DNA of 52,817 nt from Phytophthora quininea (Eukaryota > Oomycota > Peronosporomycetes > Peronosporales > Peronosporaceae): positions 1 through 52,817 of the forward strand of contig JAAVTG010001018.1 in assembly GCA_011947345.1 (NCBI GenBank), written 5' to 3'. The translations under genes and the position numbers were made by a program. The notes below the pieces were generated by a model. The model worked only from the letters and a program-made list of their open reading frames with translations, did no database searches and was not told the origin of the DNA. This document shows, piece after piece, positions 42,142-52,097 of this stretch (positions within the stretch are counted from its first letter, which is position 1; every line of letters starts with the position of its first letter).

Positions 42142-43380
42142 ATGTTGCGCGTGGTGTCCCGATTCAGCCAGCCCGCTCGTCGCGTGGCCTCGACCGCCAG
42201 CAAGTCCATTGTCGGCGCTCACAACGTCCAGTGCCGCTGCGGCAATTGCAGCCAGCACGCCGTGGGCTGCACGTGCCCGCGCTGCCAGTCGCGCTCGTTC
42301 TCGGTCAAGTCGCAGACCAAGTACGACATCCCCAAGACCCAGACCGCGGTTGTGTTCGAGAAGAACAATGCGCCACTGCAGGTCCGCAAGGACTGGCCGG
42401 TGACGCAGCAGAAGGACCTGAAGCCCGGTGAGGTTCTGGTGCGTCTCGCCTACAGCGGCGTGTGCCACACGGACCTGCACGTTTGGCTGGGTGACTGGCC
42501 CCTGGACAACAAGCTGCCTCTTGTCGGCGGTCACGAAGGTGCCGGCTACGTCGCTGCCATCGCCGACCACACTCAGACTCGCCTCAAAATCGGTGACCCA
42601 GTCGGTGTCAAGTGGCTGGCCAACTCGTGTCTCGGCTGCGAGGACTGCCGCAAGGGCCACGAGTCGACGTGTGTGGACGCTGACCTGCACGGTTTCACCG
42701 TCGACGGTTCGTTCCAGCAGTGGTGCGTGTCGTTCTCGGAGCACGTGACTCCGATCCCGACGGACTTGCCGATGCACGCTGCTGCTCCCATTCTGTGCGC
42801 TGGCGTGACTGTCTACAAGGCTCTGAAGGAGATCGGCGGTGACTGCGGTGATTTTGTTGTCATTCCGGGTGCCGGTGGCGGTCTGGGTCACCTCGCCTGC
42901 CAGTACGCTCGTGCCATGGGCTACCGCGTGATCGCCATCGACTCTGGTGACGACAAGCGCAAACTGGTTGCTTCGTACGGTGTCAAGGACTTCATCGACT
43001 TCAAGGAGGGCAACGTCAAGGAGAAGGTGTTCGAGGCCACTGAGGGCCGCGGTGCCCACGCCAGCGTTGTCGTCGCCTCGGGCGGTGACGCTTACGCTGA
43101 TGCTCTGTCGTTCCTGCGTCCGCACGGTGCTGTGGTGCTGGTGGGTCTGCCCAAGGACACGTACATCACCGCTGAGGTCTTCGGCTCCGTGCTGAACTCG
43201 CACCGCATTATCGGCTCGTACGTTGGCAACCGCCAGGACTCGATTGAGGCCCTGAAGCTGGCTGCTGCTGGCGACGTGTCCACCACCTACTCCATCGAGA
43301 AGTTGGACAACCTGCCGAGCGTGTTCGAGCGCATGGCTGCTGGCAAGCTTGCCGGCCGTATCGTGCTCGACTGCGAGTAA
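42142..43380 (+). CDS. Zinc-dependent alcohol dehydrogenase, copy 4
   Basis: 412 residues, no intron, with the same domain layout and zinc ligands as copy 3. The first 30 residues differ (MLRVVSRFSQPARRVASTAS). From about 42238 to 42537 the DNA is nearly identical to copy 3, then it diverges around 42541-42605 (ADHTQTRLKI instead of GDHSYTNLKI), becomes near-identical again to about 42780, and is more diverged at the 3' end. This mosaic indicates gene conversion within the array. The frame could extend upstream to 41902, but that part is 5' leader; ATG 42142 follows the Inr and aligns with the other copies. Confidence 0.95.
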   Translation: MLRVVSRFSQPARRVASTASKSIVGAHNVQCRCGNCSQHAVGCTCPRCQSRSFSVKSQTKYDIPKTQTAVVFEKNNAPLQVRKDWPVTQQKDLKPGEVLVRLAYSGVCHTDLHVWLGDWPLDNKLPLVGGHEGAGYVAAIADHTQTRLKIGDPVGVKWLANSCLGCEDCRKGHESTCVDADLHGFTVDGSFQQWCVSFSEHVTPIPTDLPMHAAAPILCAGVTVYKALKEIGGDCGDFVVIPGAGGGLGHLACQYARAMGYRVIAIDSGDDKRKLVASYGVKDFIDFKEGNVKEKVFEATEGRGAHASVVVASGGDAYADALSFLRPHGAVVLVGLPKDTYITAEVFGSVLNSHRIIGSYVGNRQDSIEALKLAAAGDVSTTYSIEKLDNLPSVFERMAAGKLAGRIVLDCE

Positions 43381-43667
43381 GTTTCCTCGTCGGTCGTATG
43401 GCACTTCTCCGTCTTGTACATTTTTTTTGCTTTCTGCGAGCGTTCTGGAATAGTAGATAGAAGCAGAAGCTCTCGTAGTTGAGGGCCCCAATAAACACAA
43501 TTTCGGTCTTCATCAGCCCAATTTGTCGAGTTGTTCGTCAGCTCATAAAGAAAGAGATTCTGAACGACATCGCTTCGAGCTCGTCCGAGTGGTGCACATA
43601 TCTCCACTCGACAAATTCCCATCGGCGTTCACGTTGAGGTAGTAAGACGTACCAAAAACTTGTGCGC

Positions 43668-44090
43668 TCAAGAAAGTAGTGAACGACTGCCAAAGTATAT
43701 TGCGCAGTACATCATTTCTCCTTCATTCCGCTGTGCACTCAGCCATTTGACGATATCCAAACGGCCCGTTCCTGACTGCATTAACCATCGCATGGTCGCG
43801 CTGTCCGTCGCGTTTGTCGTGCATCCTTCTGAAGTATTAGCACTCAGACATTTAACAACATCGAGGAAGCCGCACGTTGCAGCGTCGTCGATGGCATTTC
43901 CAGGACTTTGATGGGGCCAGTTGGAGCATAACCACTTGAGGATTTCCTGATGACCTGTTTTTGCCGCGTCACTTAGAAGGTTGCCATCACCAGCGTAGAG
44001 CAGTCGAAGGGGCTCAAGATGTCCACCCCTGGCAGCACATTTGTCAGCATCACTGGGATCGCGTCTCTCGGGGACAGTGTGAAATGGCAT
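43668..44090 (-). pseudogene. Ankyrin-repeat fragment
   Basis: 140 residues with oomycete ankyrin units (HQEILKWLCSNWPHQ, FLDVVKCLSANTSEGC, RLDIVKWLSAQRNEG). It lacks a convincing N-terminus and ends in a short unrelated tail, so it looks like a remnant. Confidence 0.55.
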
Positions 44091-44564
44091 TGCCGGTAGT
44101 TAATGTCTCGCTCGCCGCTGTCTCCGGGCTCCAAAAGACCCTTTGCCAGGAGGGGACGCGCGCGCTTAAATGCAGCAGATTTGCGCGGCAAGCACCGACG
44201 ACTGTAACCTTGAAGGAATAATTGGGAAACTCGTTGAGTGTCGGCTGGACAGGGATCAACGACAATGTACTTGGGTCATGCCGCATCAGAGCCACCGGAA
44301 ACCAACGACTGAAGGTTGGGTGTGTATGTCGAGTGGAGGCAGCGCGAAGGTGAAGGACTGCACGTGAGAGCACTTGGATGGGATCGGCGAAGAATGCTAA
44401 AATTCAGCATTTTAATGAGCCTTAGGTTGATCTCTAGGCTTCATTCAACCCGCGACCTTCCCTTGTCCTTATTCGATGACGGAGATGGATATCCAGATGC
44501 TGGTAAGCCTGTCGATAGCACCAAAAGGTTTCAAGAGTTTCAGACGTTGTAATTTGAGCGTGGA

Positions 44565-44800
44565 ATGGCGAGCGCTGTCGAATGGGGAAATCTGGAGATG
44601 GCCAAGTTGTTGATAGAGAGTTTCCCACAGTGCCATTAGCATTTGTGGGTTGTCGCCATGGCGGCCGCTCTCGGCAGACTCAAGGTTTTGAAATGGCTTT
44701 TCGCCTACAAGGAAGACTTGGAAGCGAACGACGGTGCTGTCGAGTTTATCCTGAAAGCGAAGCATTTCGAGATGTCAAATGGCTGGCGCCGTGATTCGAT
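44565..44800 (+). pseudogene. Ankyrin-repeat fragment
   Basis: NLEMAKLLIESFP and, after a frame change, RLKVLKWLFAYKEDLEAND are ankyrin helices on the plus strand, facing away from the fragment at 43668-44090. Too short and broken to be a gene. Confidence 0.45.
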
Positions 44801-44810
44801 CACAAGCATC

Positions 44811-45169
44811 GTCAATTGATCTCCTTGCTGCTAACCGAGTTCCAGGTGAGGCCTTCGGGCGATAGCGAAACAATCTGCAGTTCGATATCCATTGAAGGTT
44901 GCGAAGAAGTGTAACAAACCTTTTGCAGCATGACGCAAGAACTCCAAATGTAAAATATTGTATTAAAATCTTACCAAGAAAAGCACAGTGGAAAGAAGTA
45001 CAGTATTCAAAGGAATGACTAGTCCATACAATAAAGATGAAGCGGAGGAAGAAAGCATTATTTTTTTTTCAGCCAACCTACAGAGCAATGCCCATATTCT
45101 AATGAACCGAGGTATGTGCTGACGCTTTGCCCGTTCCGCTTAGTGCAAGGCAAGATCTTCGCCCTCATC
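44811..45169. other. Intergenic, 3' flank of the split effector gene
   Basis: AT-rich with a T9 run near 45061. No gene seen. On the minus strand this is downstream of the RXLR-like gene's stop. Confidence 0.4.
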
Positions 45170-45296
45170 TTACTTGCCCTTGGCCTTCTCGGCATAGTAC
45201 TTGACCTTCTTGGCGTTCTCGACGGCCTTGTCGATGACCGATTGGTTCTTGATGTTCTCTGCCAAGATCTCGACCCACTTGACGGGGTTCTTGCCC
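45170..45296 (-). pseudogene. 3' part of RXLR-like secreted protein gene (split by Gypsy)
   Basis: The C-terminal 40-odd residues of a small Lys-rich helical protein (KNPVKWVEILAENIKN..., ending KAKGK at the stop 45170-45172). It is in frame with the 5' part at 52098-52248 once the retrotransposon and one copy of the 5-bp duplication are disregarded. The junction shows no other loss, so the gene was probably intact before insertion. It is disrupted in this haplotype. Confidence 0.75.
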
Positions 45297-45441
45297 TGTT
45301 ACGGGGCGGTGCTTGTGGGGAATTTAACTCTGGCTATTCATCTGTGTGGCGCCCGACTTCGCGCCGTGAGCCAACAAAACTAAGAGCTAATCTAATTGGT
45401 CGCCGTGGCGCACGGCGACCGTGTGACGGTACCCCGTCACA
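45297..45441 (-). repeat. Gypsy 3' LTR
   Basis: 145 bp. Contains two perfect hairpins: GGTCGCCGTG/CACGGCGACC (10-bp stem, loop GCG) at 45398-45420 and TGTGACGG/CCGTCACA at 45422-45441, which forms one LTR end. Confidence 0.95.
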
Positions 45442-45536
45442 CCACCCCTACGTAAGGTTGAAGCTGCGATGATCCCAAACAGCTTGGTGAGCTCTTCACA
45501 ATCGAAAGAGCCACCCGCGACAGCAGCAGTACGAAC

Positions 45537-46441
45537 ATGGACAGAGACACCGTGGACGCCGAGCTCGTGACGTACGAGGAGGTCCTGGAGCGTTGGGCCT
45601 TCACGGACTGCAGTGGCTTCGACAACGCCCTCAGTGACAGCGAAATGCGTGCGCTGTTTTGCCGCTGGCGCGCCACGCGAAGCAAACCCGACGCTGCGAT
45701 CGGCAGCGTCACCGCGCAGTCGATGGATCGGTCCTGGACGGCGTTCGTCAACCGCTGGAACACGGAGGGGCCAGCGGCGTTCCAGCAGAAACTCCTGCAG
45801 CGCGAGGAGCAGCACTCGCGCTTCTCCGTGGGGGCCTTGGCGGTCCAGATTTGCGAGTTGTCATGGGATGCCGACCGCGACTGCTGCTTCGCTCATTATC
45901 GCATCGGATGTCCAAGTTGTCGCGGGTACAGCGTACCGCGACCAAGTGACGCTGTTTGGGAGCGCATCACAAGCGCCACACCCCTTCCGAAGCCGAGCGC
46001 AAGCTGGTGGGGCTGTTCCAGCGAGCGCTGCACGAGGCTAGGCGCGGCGAGGAGTCGCGCCCCGTGGAAGGCCTGCCTCGTACGCCTCCACGCAGTCCGG
46101 AACGTCCGCTAGCAGCACCTCCCGCGGCTCCCAGCTGTCGTCCAGCGGTCCAATCCACCGGACCAGATACCGGCGGGAGCTCGGGATATCCCCGTCGCAG
46201 CGACGAGCGCTGCGACTACCGGTGGAGTCGTCGTGATCAAGGATGGCTTCCACAATGTGACGAAAGTTACCATCGCGATCAACAAGCGGAGCCGGGCCGT
46301 CGCGAAGGAACCGAGCGCGAGTGGGCGATGGCGCGTCGTCTGGAGCGCCTGGAGAGCTGCGTGGAGCAGCTGGAGCGGGAGAATCGAGCGTTGCGGCAGA
46401 TGTTGTGGGTGCCGCGTCACGCGGCACCGGATTATCGCTAG
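45537..46441 (+). CDS. Antisense accessory gene of Gypsy: Cys-cluster, coiled-coil protein
   Basis: About 300 residues on the strand opposite gag-pol, starting at ATG 45537 close to the 3' LTR and ending 46441, overlapping the 3' end of pol. One frame shift in the C4 run 45981-45984 (one extra C keeps the frame into SEAERKLVGLFQRALHEARRG). The N-terminal 115 residues are mixed alpha-helical with conserved-looking aromatic residues (SWTAFVNRWNTEGPAAFQQ). A CC-x8-C-x2-C cluster (CCFAHYRIGCPSC) may bind metal. A Pro/Ser/Arg-rich linker follows, then a C-terminal heptad region (RRLERLESCVEQLERENRALRQM) typical of a dimeric coiled coil. I do not recognise a family. Coding status rests on composition, length and the coherent coiled coil. 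Confidence 0.6.
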
Positions 46442-48120
46442 GGATCGACGCCGGGCGGTAGCGGCGCAGACGACCGACGTAAAACGTCGGGTGTAGTCGC
46501 AGGGCAGATGGTAGTTGTAGCCGATAAGCATCTCCAATGACCTTTAACACCTTGAATGGGCCAATGTACCGTGGCGCGAGCTTGTTTGCGCCCAGATTCG
46601 TCACAAGGGTTGGGGAAATCCCATTGGTAGATAATAGGACCTGGTCCCCAACGTGGAACCTTTCCACGTTTCGGCGTCCGCTGCGGTCCGCATTCTCCTT
46701 CTGGCGATCGACGGCAGCAGCGATCGCGTCGCGGACGTAGCGGACAATCGCCGCGCGCTGTTGCACGAACTCATGGACAGCCGCAGTGTCGCTCCGCTGC
46801 GGCGCCGCGTTGGGCGCAAAGTTTGACGGCGGAGGCCCAGTAGCCGAGACCGAATCAGGTGCAGTGCGAAGCTCAGCTGCGCGACGCGGACGCGGGTTGA
46901 TCAGCGTCCGACTGGTCCAAGCAGCAACATCTCGTGGAGAAGCAGCCGACGCTCGCGCGGCGGCCCGTGTAAGAGGACCCTGGCTGGAGTCCCGCGTGGA
47001 AGACCTCGTGGTCACCGCGTTCACATTGGGGTTAGCGGTCAACTCGTGCGGCGCTGCGGAGGCGACACCAGTGGAAGTGGAGGTCGCAACGTCGTGGGTC
47101 CCTGACAGCTGAACTGGAAGGGGCGCTCCAGCCCAAGGAGCGCCGGAACGCGCGGGTGACGGCCAAAGTTGACGAAGAATGGCGTCAGGCCAGTTGACGC
47201 GTGCACGGCGTTATTGATGGCGAACTCCACCATCGGCAGGAAAGAGCTCCATGACGTGAATGACGTGGCGTAACTCCGCAGCACGTCTTCGACAACCCGG
47301 TTAACTCGTTCGGTCTGGCCATCGGTCTCAGGATGTGACGCGGTGGACATCGCCAACCGCGTCCCGACAAGTTTGAAGAGTTCCGTCCAGAAAGCTGCAG
47401 TAAAACGCGGGTCTCGATCGGATACAATTGAGGATGGAAGTCCATGGTGGCGATACACTGTGTCGAGAAACAGCGCCGCCGACTGAGACGCGGTGATCGA
47501 TGAGGCAACGGGAGCAAGGTGGGCCATCTTGCTAAATCGGTCGACGAAAACAAGTATGCCTGTGCGGCCTTGAGCGTCTCGTGGCAGACCAAAAACGAAA
47601 TCCATGCTGACCGATGTCCACGGACCCGTCGCGACTGGAAGAGGTCGAAGCGGGGCTCGCTTCGACGGCGAAGGCTTGACACGCTGGCACGCTTCACAGG
47701 AGCGGACCCTTGCGTACCCACTTGTACATGTGTGGCCAGTAGAAGTCGCGCGATAGTGACGCGAATGTTTTCTCGCGTCCGAGGTGGCCGCCGCTAGGGG
47801 TATCGTGAAACTCATGGATCAGTCGGGCTCTGAGGTCGTCGTCAAGCGGGACGACTATGCGTGGCGGGTCCGCGCGATCGACGCGGAAGGTCAGCAGATC
47901 CCCATCGAGACTGTAGCGGTCAACACGGGCGCGACTGCGAAGGGACAAGCGGCGCCGCGCCGCGTCTGATGGTTCTCTCAGGTACTTAATCAATTCGGAG
48001 CACGCTGCGTCCGACTCGTACGCGGCCGCGATCAGGTTGCGGAGCGGAGTGGACGCTGCGACTTCAACAGCAGCGATGTCATCAGCGGTGCACATTGCGC
48101 ATTCGTCGTCATCCTCGTCG
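46038..48120 (-). pseudogene. Gypsy integrase and chromodomain (C-terminal pol), frame-broken
   Basis: An HHCC zinc-binding domain (LIHEFHDTPSGGHLGREKT, then CEACQRVKP) is followed by the integrase core with D (SMDFVFGLP, near 47600), D (IVSDRDPRF, near 47415) and E (ETDGQTERVNR, near 47305). A Pro/Ser-rich linker leads to a chromodomain (HIVEAILDHDD...RYLVRWIGPLDDSWEPRE, about 46090-46250), which identifies a chromovirus. Chromodomains direct integration to marked chromatin. Frame changes lie near 47700 and 47040. The last 400 bp is overlapped by the plus-strand accessory gene. Confidence 0.88.
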
Positions 48121-49430
48121 CCAATCGCATGGCGACCCGATTGCACGTAATCTGGGCGACGCGAGAGTGCGTCGGCAAGGATGTTGGTCTTGCCCGGCTT
48201 GTAGTGAACGACGAAGTTGTACTCCGAGAAGAGCGACAGCCAACGCGCCATGCGCTGGGACAAGTGGGGACTCTTGGTCGCTGTCCGCAGCGACGCGTGA
48301 TCCGTGTAGACCACGAAGGTCTGCTCGCCCAGAGATACGCGGAACTTGATGAGGGCGTATCGCATCGCCAACAGCTCCTTGTCGTGGACTGGATAATTCC
48401 GCTCCGCAGGCTTCAGTTGACGCGACTGGTAGCTCACCACTCGTTCGCGACCAGTGTCGTCGAACTGCATCAAGGCGCAACCGATCGCGAAGTCGCTCGC
48501 GTCACACACCACGTGAAAAGACTTCGAGTGGTCCGGGAGCATTAGGACTGGCGCGGTGGATAAGCTTGTCTTCACCGCGTCGAAGGCTGCTTGGTGCTCG
48601 GGGCGCCACGACCACGTGGCGTCGGCTTTCAGGAGTTGCGACAGCGGCCGAACAGTCGAAGCGAAGTTCTTCGAGTAGTGGTGGAGATAAGTGGCGAGTC
48701 CGAGCCACTGCCGGAGCTGCTTCTGGTCCAGCGGGGTTGGCCAAGAGCAGATCGCCGCGATCTTCTCCGGGTCGGCTCGAACGCCGTCTTTGCTGACGTA
48801 GCTCCCGAGTACCGGGATCTCGGGAGCGCAGAAGATGCATTTCTTCAAGTTGGCGTACAGCTTGTTTTCCCGCATCACCTCGAACACCTTGCGGAGGTGT
48901 TGAAGGTGGATGTCGACGTCCGCCGCTCTCGGCACGACTGTGAATGAAGATGTCGTCGAAGTAGCTGGGCGCGAAGTCTCGATACGGGCGAAGAAGATTG
49001 GACACCATGCGGTTGAATGTGGCAGGCGTTCTTGAGCCCCTGCGGCATCACGAGCCATTCCCACAACATTCCGCTGGGCGTGCTGACCGCGGTTAACGGC
49101 ACGTCTTCTTCACGCATCAAGATTTGTAGAAGCCATCCATCAGGTCGATAGCACTGTACACGGTGCTGCCAGACATAGTGTCGAGCACCATGTCCGGGAT
49201 CGGCGTTTGTGCTGGGATGGTGGCGTCATTGAGCTTGTTGAAGGCGTGGACAATGCGCCAACCGCCCGTCGCCTTCTTCACACAGAACGTAGGACTGGAG
49301 TGTGGGAGAGGCTTTCACGGACGTGGCCGGCTTGCCGGCGACCCTCGAAGAACGCATCAATTGCTTCGACTTGGTCGCGGGGAAGCGGCCATTGTCGCGT
49401 CACACAGTACTTCGATCCGGGAACGAGATC
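48100..49430 (-). pseudogene. Gypsy reverse transcriptase and RNase H, frame-broken
   Basis: RT begins near 49460 (HEIDLVPGSKYCVTRQWPLP), with the MPQGLKNA segment near 49050 and the YFDD catalytic box at 48952-48963. Then LYANLKKCIFCAPEIPVLG and the RT thumb. RNase H: VVCDASDFAIGCALMQ, KELLAMRYALIKFR, VYTDHASLR and HYKPGKTNILADALSRR. The frame changes at least three times between 49430 and 48950. Confidence 0.9.
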
Positions 49431-50870
49431 AATTTCGTGTCGAACACCACGATCGGGGGAGTTCAGCCGGAACCTTGTCGGGGAAGATGTCGATGAACTC
49501 GCGAACCAGCGGAGCAACTGGGTTACCAGCGGCTTCAAGTGCCGGTAACGACTGAGCCAAGTAGCGGGCTTCGCGGGCAGACTTAGGCTCAGCGCCTTGC
49601 GGGCGTTTCCGGGCATCGAAGGCTTGGTCGCCAGCGTCAACATCGACAGCCGTGATGGTCGCGGAGTTGTCCGCGACGATCATGCAAACCTGCTCGATCT
49701 CACCATGTTTCAAGTCGTGGAGGAAGTGTTTCCACGACAGACCAGGCAACTTGGTGATCTCGGGTGCGTCGCACGGAGGACGTGCGACCTCGACGTCGCG
49801 CGTGCGCGGGTTCGTCGCCGCGTCATCTCGCACTAGAACAGAGATAACCTCGGAGTCAGATGTGTCTGACTCGCTCGGAGGAGCGCGGGGACGCCGAGGC
49901 TGGCGGCGCCCACGGCGACGGACTGGCCGGGTGAACGCATCGGTAGCAGGCAGTGGGAGACCACGCTCGACCAAGTCTGCTGTATTCAGACGCCGGGACA
50001 CGACATCGGCGTCAACTTCATCAGAGAGCTCCTGCTCGACCACATGCGGAGTCCCTGCTCGACCGCGCGTGGGAGGCCACGCTCAACCACATCTTCTTGT
50101 TTATCGTCAACGGAGAGCCGCTGCTCATCCGGGTGTGGGAACCCCTGTTCGACCACGTTGTTGTCCGCCGTCGAGAGCCACTGCTCATCGGGACGTGGGA
50201 ACCCATGCTCGACCACGTCAGACACGTCTTGAGGCACCTGCTCAAGACCGGCGCAGGATGCGTGCTCGCATGCCGCACACGAAGGGCCATCGCCCACTTC
50301 AGGTGCGGCATGGGTCATGGAGTCGGAGTCCATGACTGCAACATGCGGCCATCGGTTCGGCGTTCCGCGCAAGAACGCCAGGACTGCATTCACGTCGATG
50401 TCACGTGGGCGGACCGTGCCGGTCAGCCAGTTAATCTCAGGCTGGTGACGGGCGAGCCATGGGATGCCGAAGACGCAATCGAACGAGCCACTCAGCTCGA
50501 TCACGAGGAACTCTTCGGAGCTTCGGAATCCGTCGAACTCGTACGTGAAGGTCGTAGAGCGCCGCGGCGTACGCCGTGGCTTGCCATCGGCGTATTTCAC
50601 GATCATCTCCCGGACCTTCGCGAAGGCTCAGGTCCGCCGGTAGCACCGACAAACTCTCGGCGCGAACGAAGTTGTTCGTCGCGCCCGAATCCAGCAGCGC
50701 GCGAAGCGGCCGCTTCGCACCATCAACGTGAACATTGAGGACAATCAGTCTCGTGTCGCTGCCGGAGGTGGTGGCAAATAGTTGTGCACGATGCACGGAA
50801 GGGCTGAGGAGGCTCTGCCACCAGAGAGCCGTCGCTCCTTCCACGACCAGTAGGGCGCCCGCGCCTACTG
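49429..50870 (-). pseudogene. Gypsy protease and repeat-containing linker, frame-broken
   Basis: The retropepsin active site LLDSGATNNFV has DSG at 50683-50691. After the protease (VFGIPWLARHQPEINW) comes an extended linker with about four degenerate copies of a 'VVExGFPxPDEQ' peptide unit (about 50040-50230), then an Arg/Pro-rich segment and the pre-RT region. Two frame changes. The linker repeat is unusual for a Gypsy pol. Confidence 0.75.
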
Positions 50871-51918
50871 GTTGTCGCCATTTTGACTCGGCGACGATAC
50901 CGTCAGCGTCTTCGGCGACAACATGCGCCAAGACCGGAGCGGAGCGCGGCACACAGCCGCGCGATGTCCAAGCTTGCGACAGCGGAAGCACCGCATGGGC
51001 CGAGTGCCTCGACTAGGGCCCGCCAGAGGCGGTCGGGTGGACGACGTTGGCGCCGGACCGGATCGTCGGCGCCCGTGGTAATCCTGAATGGCGTCAAGCT
51101 CCATGGGCTCAGGCTCCGTGACGGAAGGGGTAGCGAGGGAGAACGCCTCGGAAGCGGACACGCTGTAATCTTCACGTAGTGCTGTCTCGAAGGCTTCTTC
51201 AAGGGACCCTGGCGTCTTCCTGGTCAGGTAGAAACGCTGGTAGCCAGCGTTCATACCAGAGATGAAGACATGGACTTGAGTCGCCATGTCCACCGGATTC
51301 GTCGTGATGCACGACACCAGGTGTCGTGCCCGCTGAATGTATTCGAGCATGGACAGCCGTCCCTGCTTGAGTGACAGAAAAGCCGAGCGTTGGACACGCT
51401 CGTCTTGAGGGGCTCGAAGGCCAGGCGGAGGTCTGCCTTGAGCGACTCCATCGTCGAGAAGCAGGAGGAGTCGGCGACAAGTTTGCCGAGCGCCCATTCC
51501 TTGGCCTTCCCCGTCAACTTGGACAATAGGAACCGGGTACGAGCAAACTCGGTAGACAACTGCCGAGCTTCGATCGCGATGTCGATCTCACAGAACCAGC
51601 GATTCAGCTGGAGGCGAGCGTCGCCGTCACCACTGTAGGTGGAGACATCGAGCTTCACGATGTCGTTCCTGTTCTTGGTCGGCGTGGGAGTCGTCGCACG
51701 CTGACGCAGGTCAGCGAGCTCACGCGCCATGAACTCATGAGCAGCCAGGCGTTGGACAGTCTCCGTTCCAGCAGTCAGCAACGTCTTGATGACTCCTTCT
51801 CCGGAGACCGCAGCGAGGCGGTGTAGCGCCTCCCACTCAAACACGGATAAGTGGGGAAGCTGGCGTGCTCAAGGGCACCAGCCCCTTCGTTGAAATTGGA
51901 AGCGTCGTTCACGTTCAT
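50870..51918 (-). pseudogene. Gypsy gag, frame-broken
   Basis: The likely start is ATG 51918, about 30 nt after the primer binding site (MNVNDASNFNEGAGALEH), with a frame change near 51850. The capsid region (VSTYSGDGDARLQLNRWFCEID, TRFLLSKLTGKAKEWALGKL) is of Retrotrans_gag type. A second change occurs near 51400. The C-terminal CCHC knuckle CFRCRKLGHRAAVC is near 50950-50993. Confidence 0.8.
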
Positions 51919-51951
51919 GGTCGTGTGGGCGGACTACGAAGTGCTACCAGA

Positions 51952-52097
51952 TGTTACGGGGCGGTGCTTGGGGGAATTTAACTCTGGCTATTCATCTGTG
52001 TGGCGCCCGACTTCGGGCGCCGTGAGCCAACAAAACTAAGAGCTAATCTAATTGGTCGCCGTGGCGCACGGCGACCGTGTGACGGTACCCCGTCACA
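51952..52097 (-). repeat. Gypsy 5' LTR
   Basis: 146 bp, TG...CA in either reading. Differs from the 3' LTR by a one-base and a two-base indel. Carries the same two hairpins (52054-52076, 52078-52097). Confidence 0.95.

Larger units (their letters stand above)
45297..52097 (-). mobile_element. Ty3/Gypsy chromovirus-type LTR retrotransposon with antisense accessory gene
   Basis: A 6.8 kb element on the minus strand. LTRs are at 51952-52097 (5') and 45297-45441 (3'), differing only by small indels. The target duplication TGCCC is at 45292-45296 and 52098-52102. The primer binding site TGGTAGCAC (complement of 51941-51949) fits the initiator Met tRNA 3' end, two bases inside the 5' LTR. The polypurine-like AGGGGTGG (complement of 45442-45449) abuts the 3' LTR. 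It encodes gag, protease, RT, RNase H, integrase and a C-terminal chromodomain. A second gene lies on the plus strand at 45537-46441. Inserted in an RXLR-like effector gene. Confidence 0.95.
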
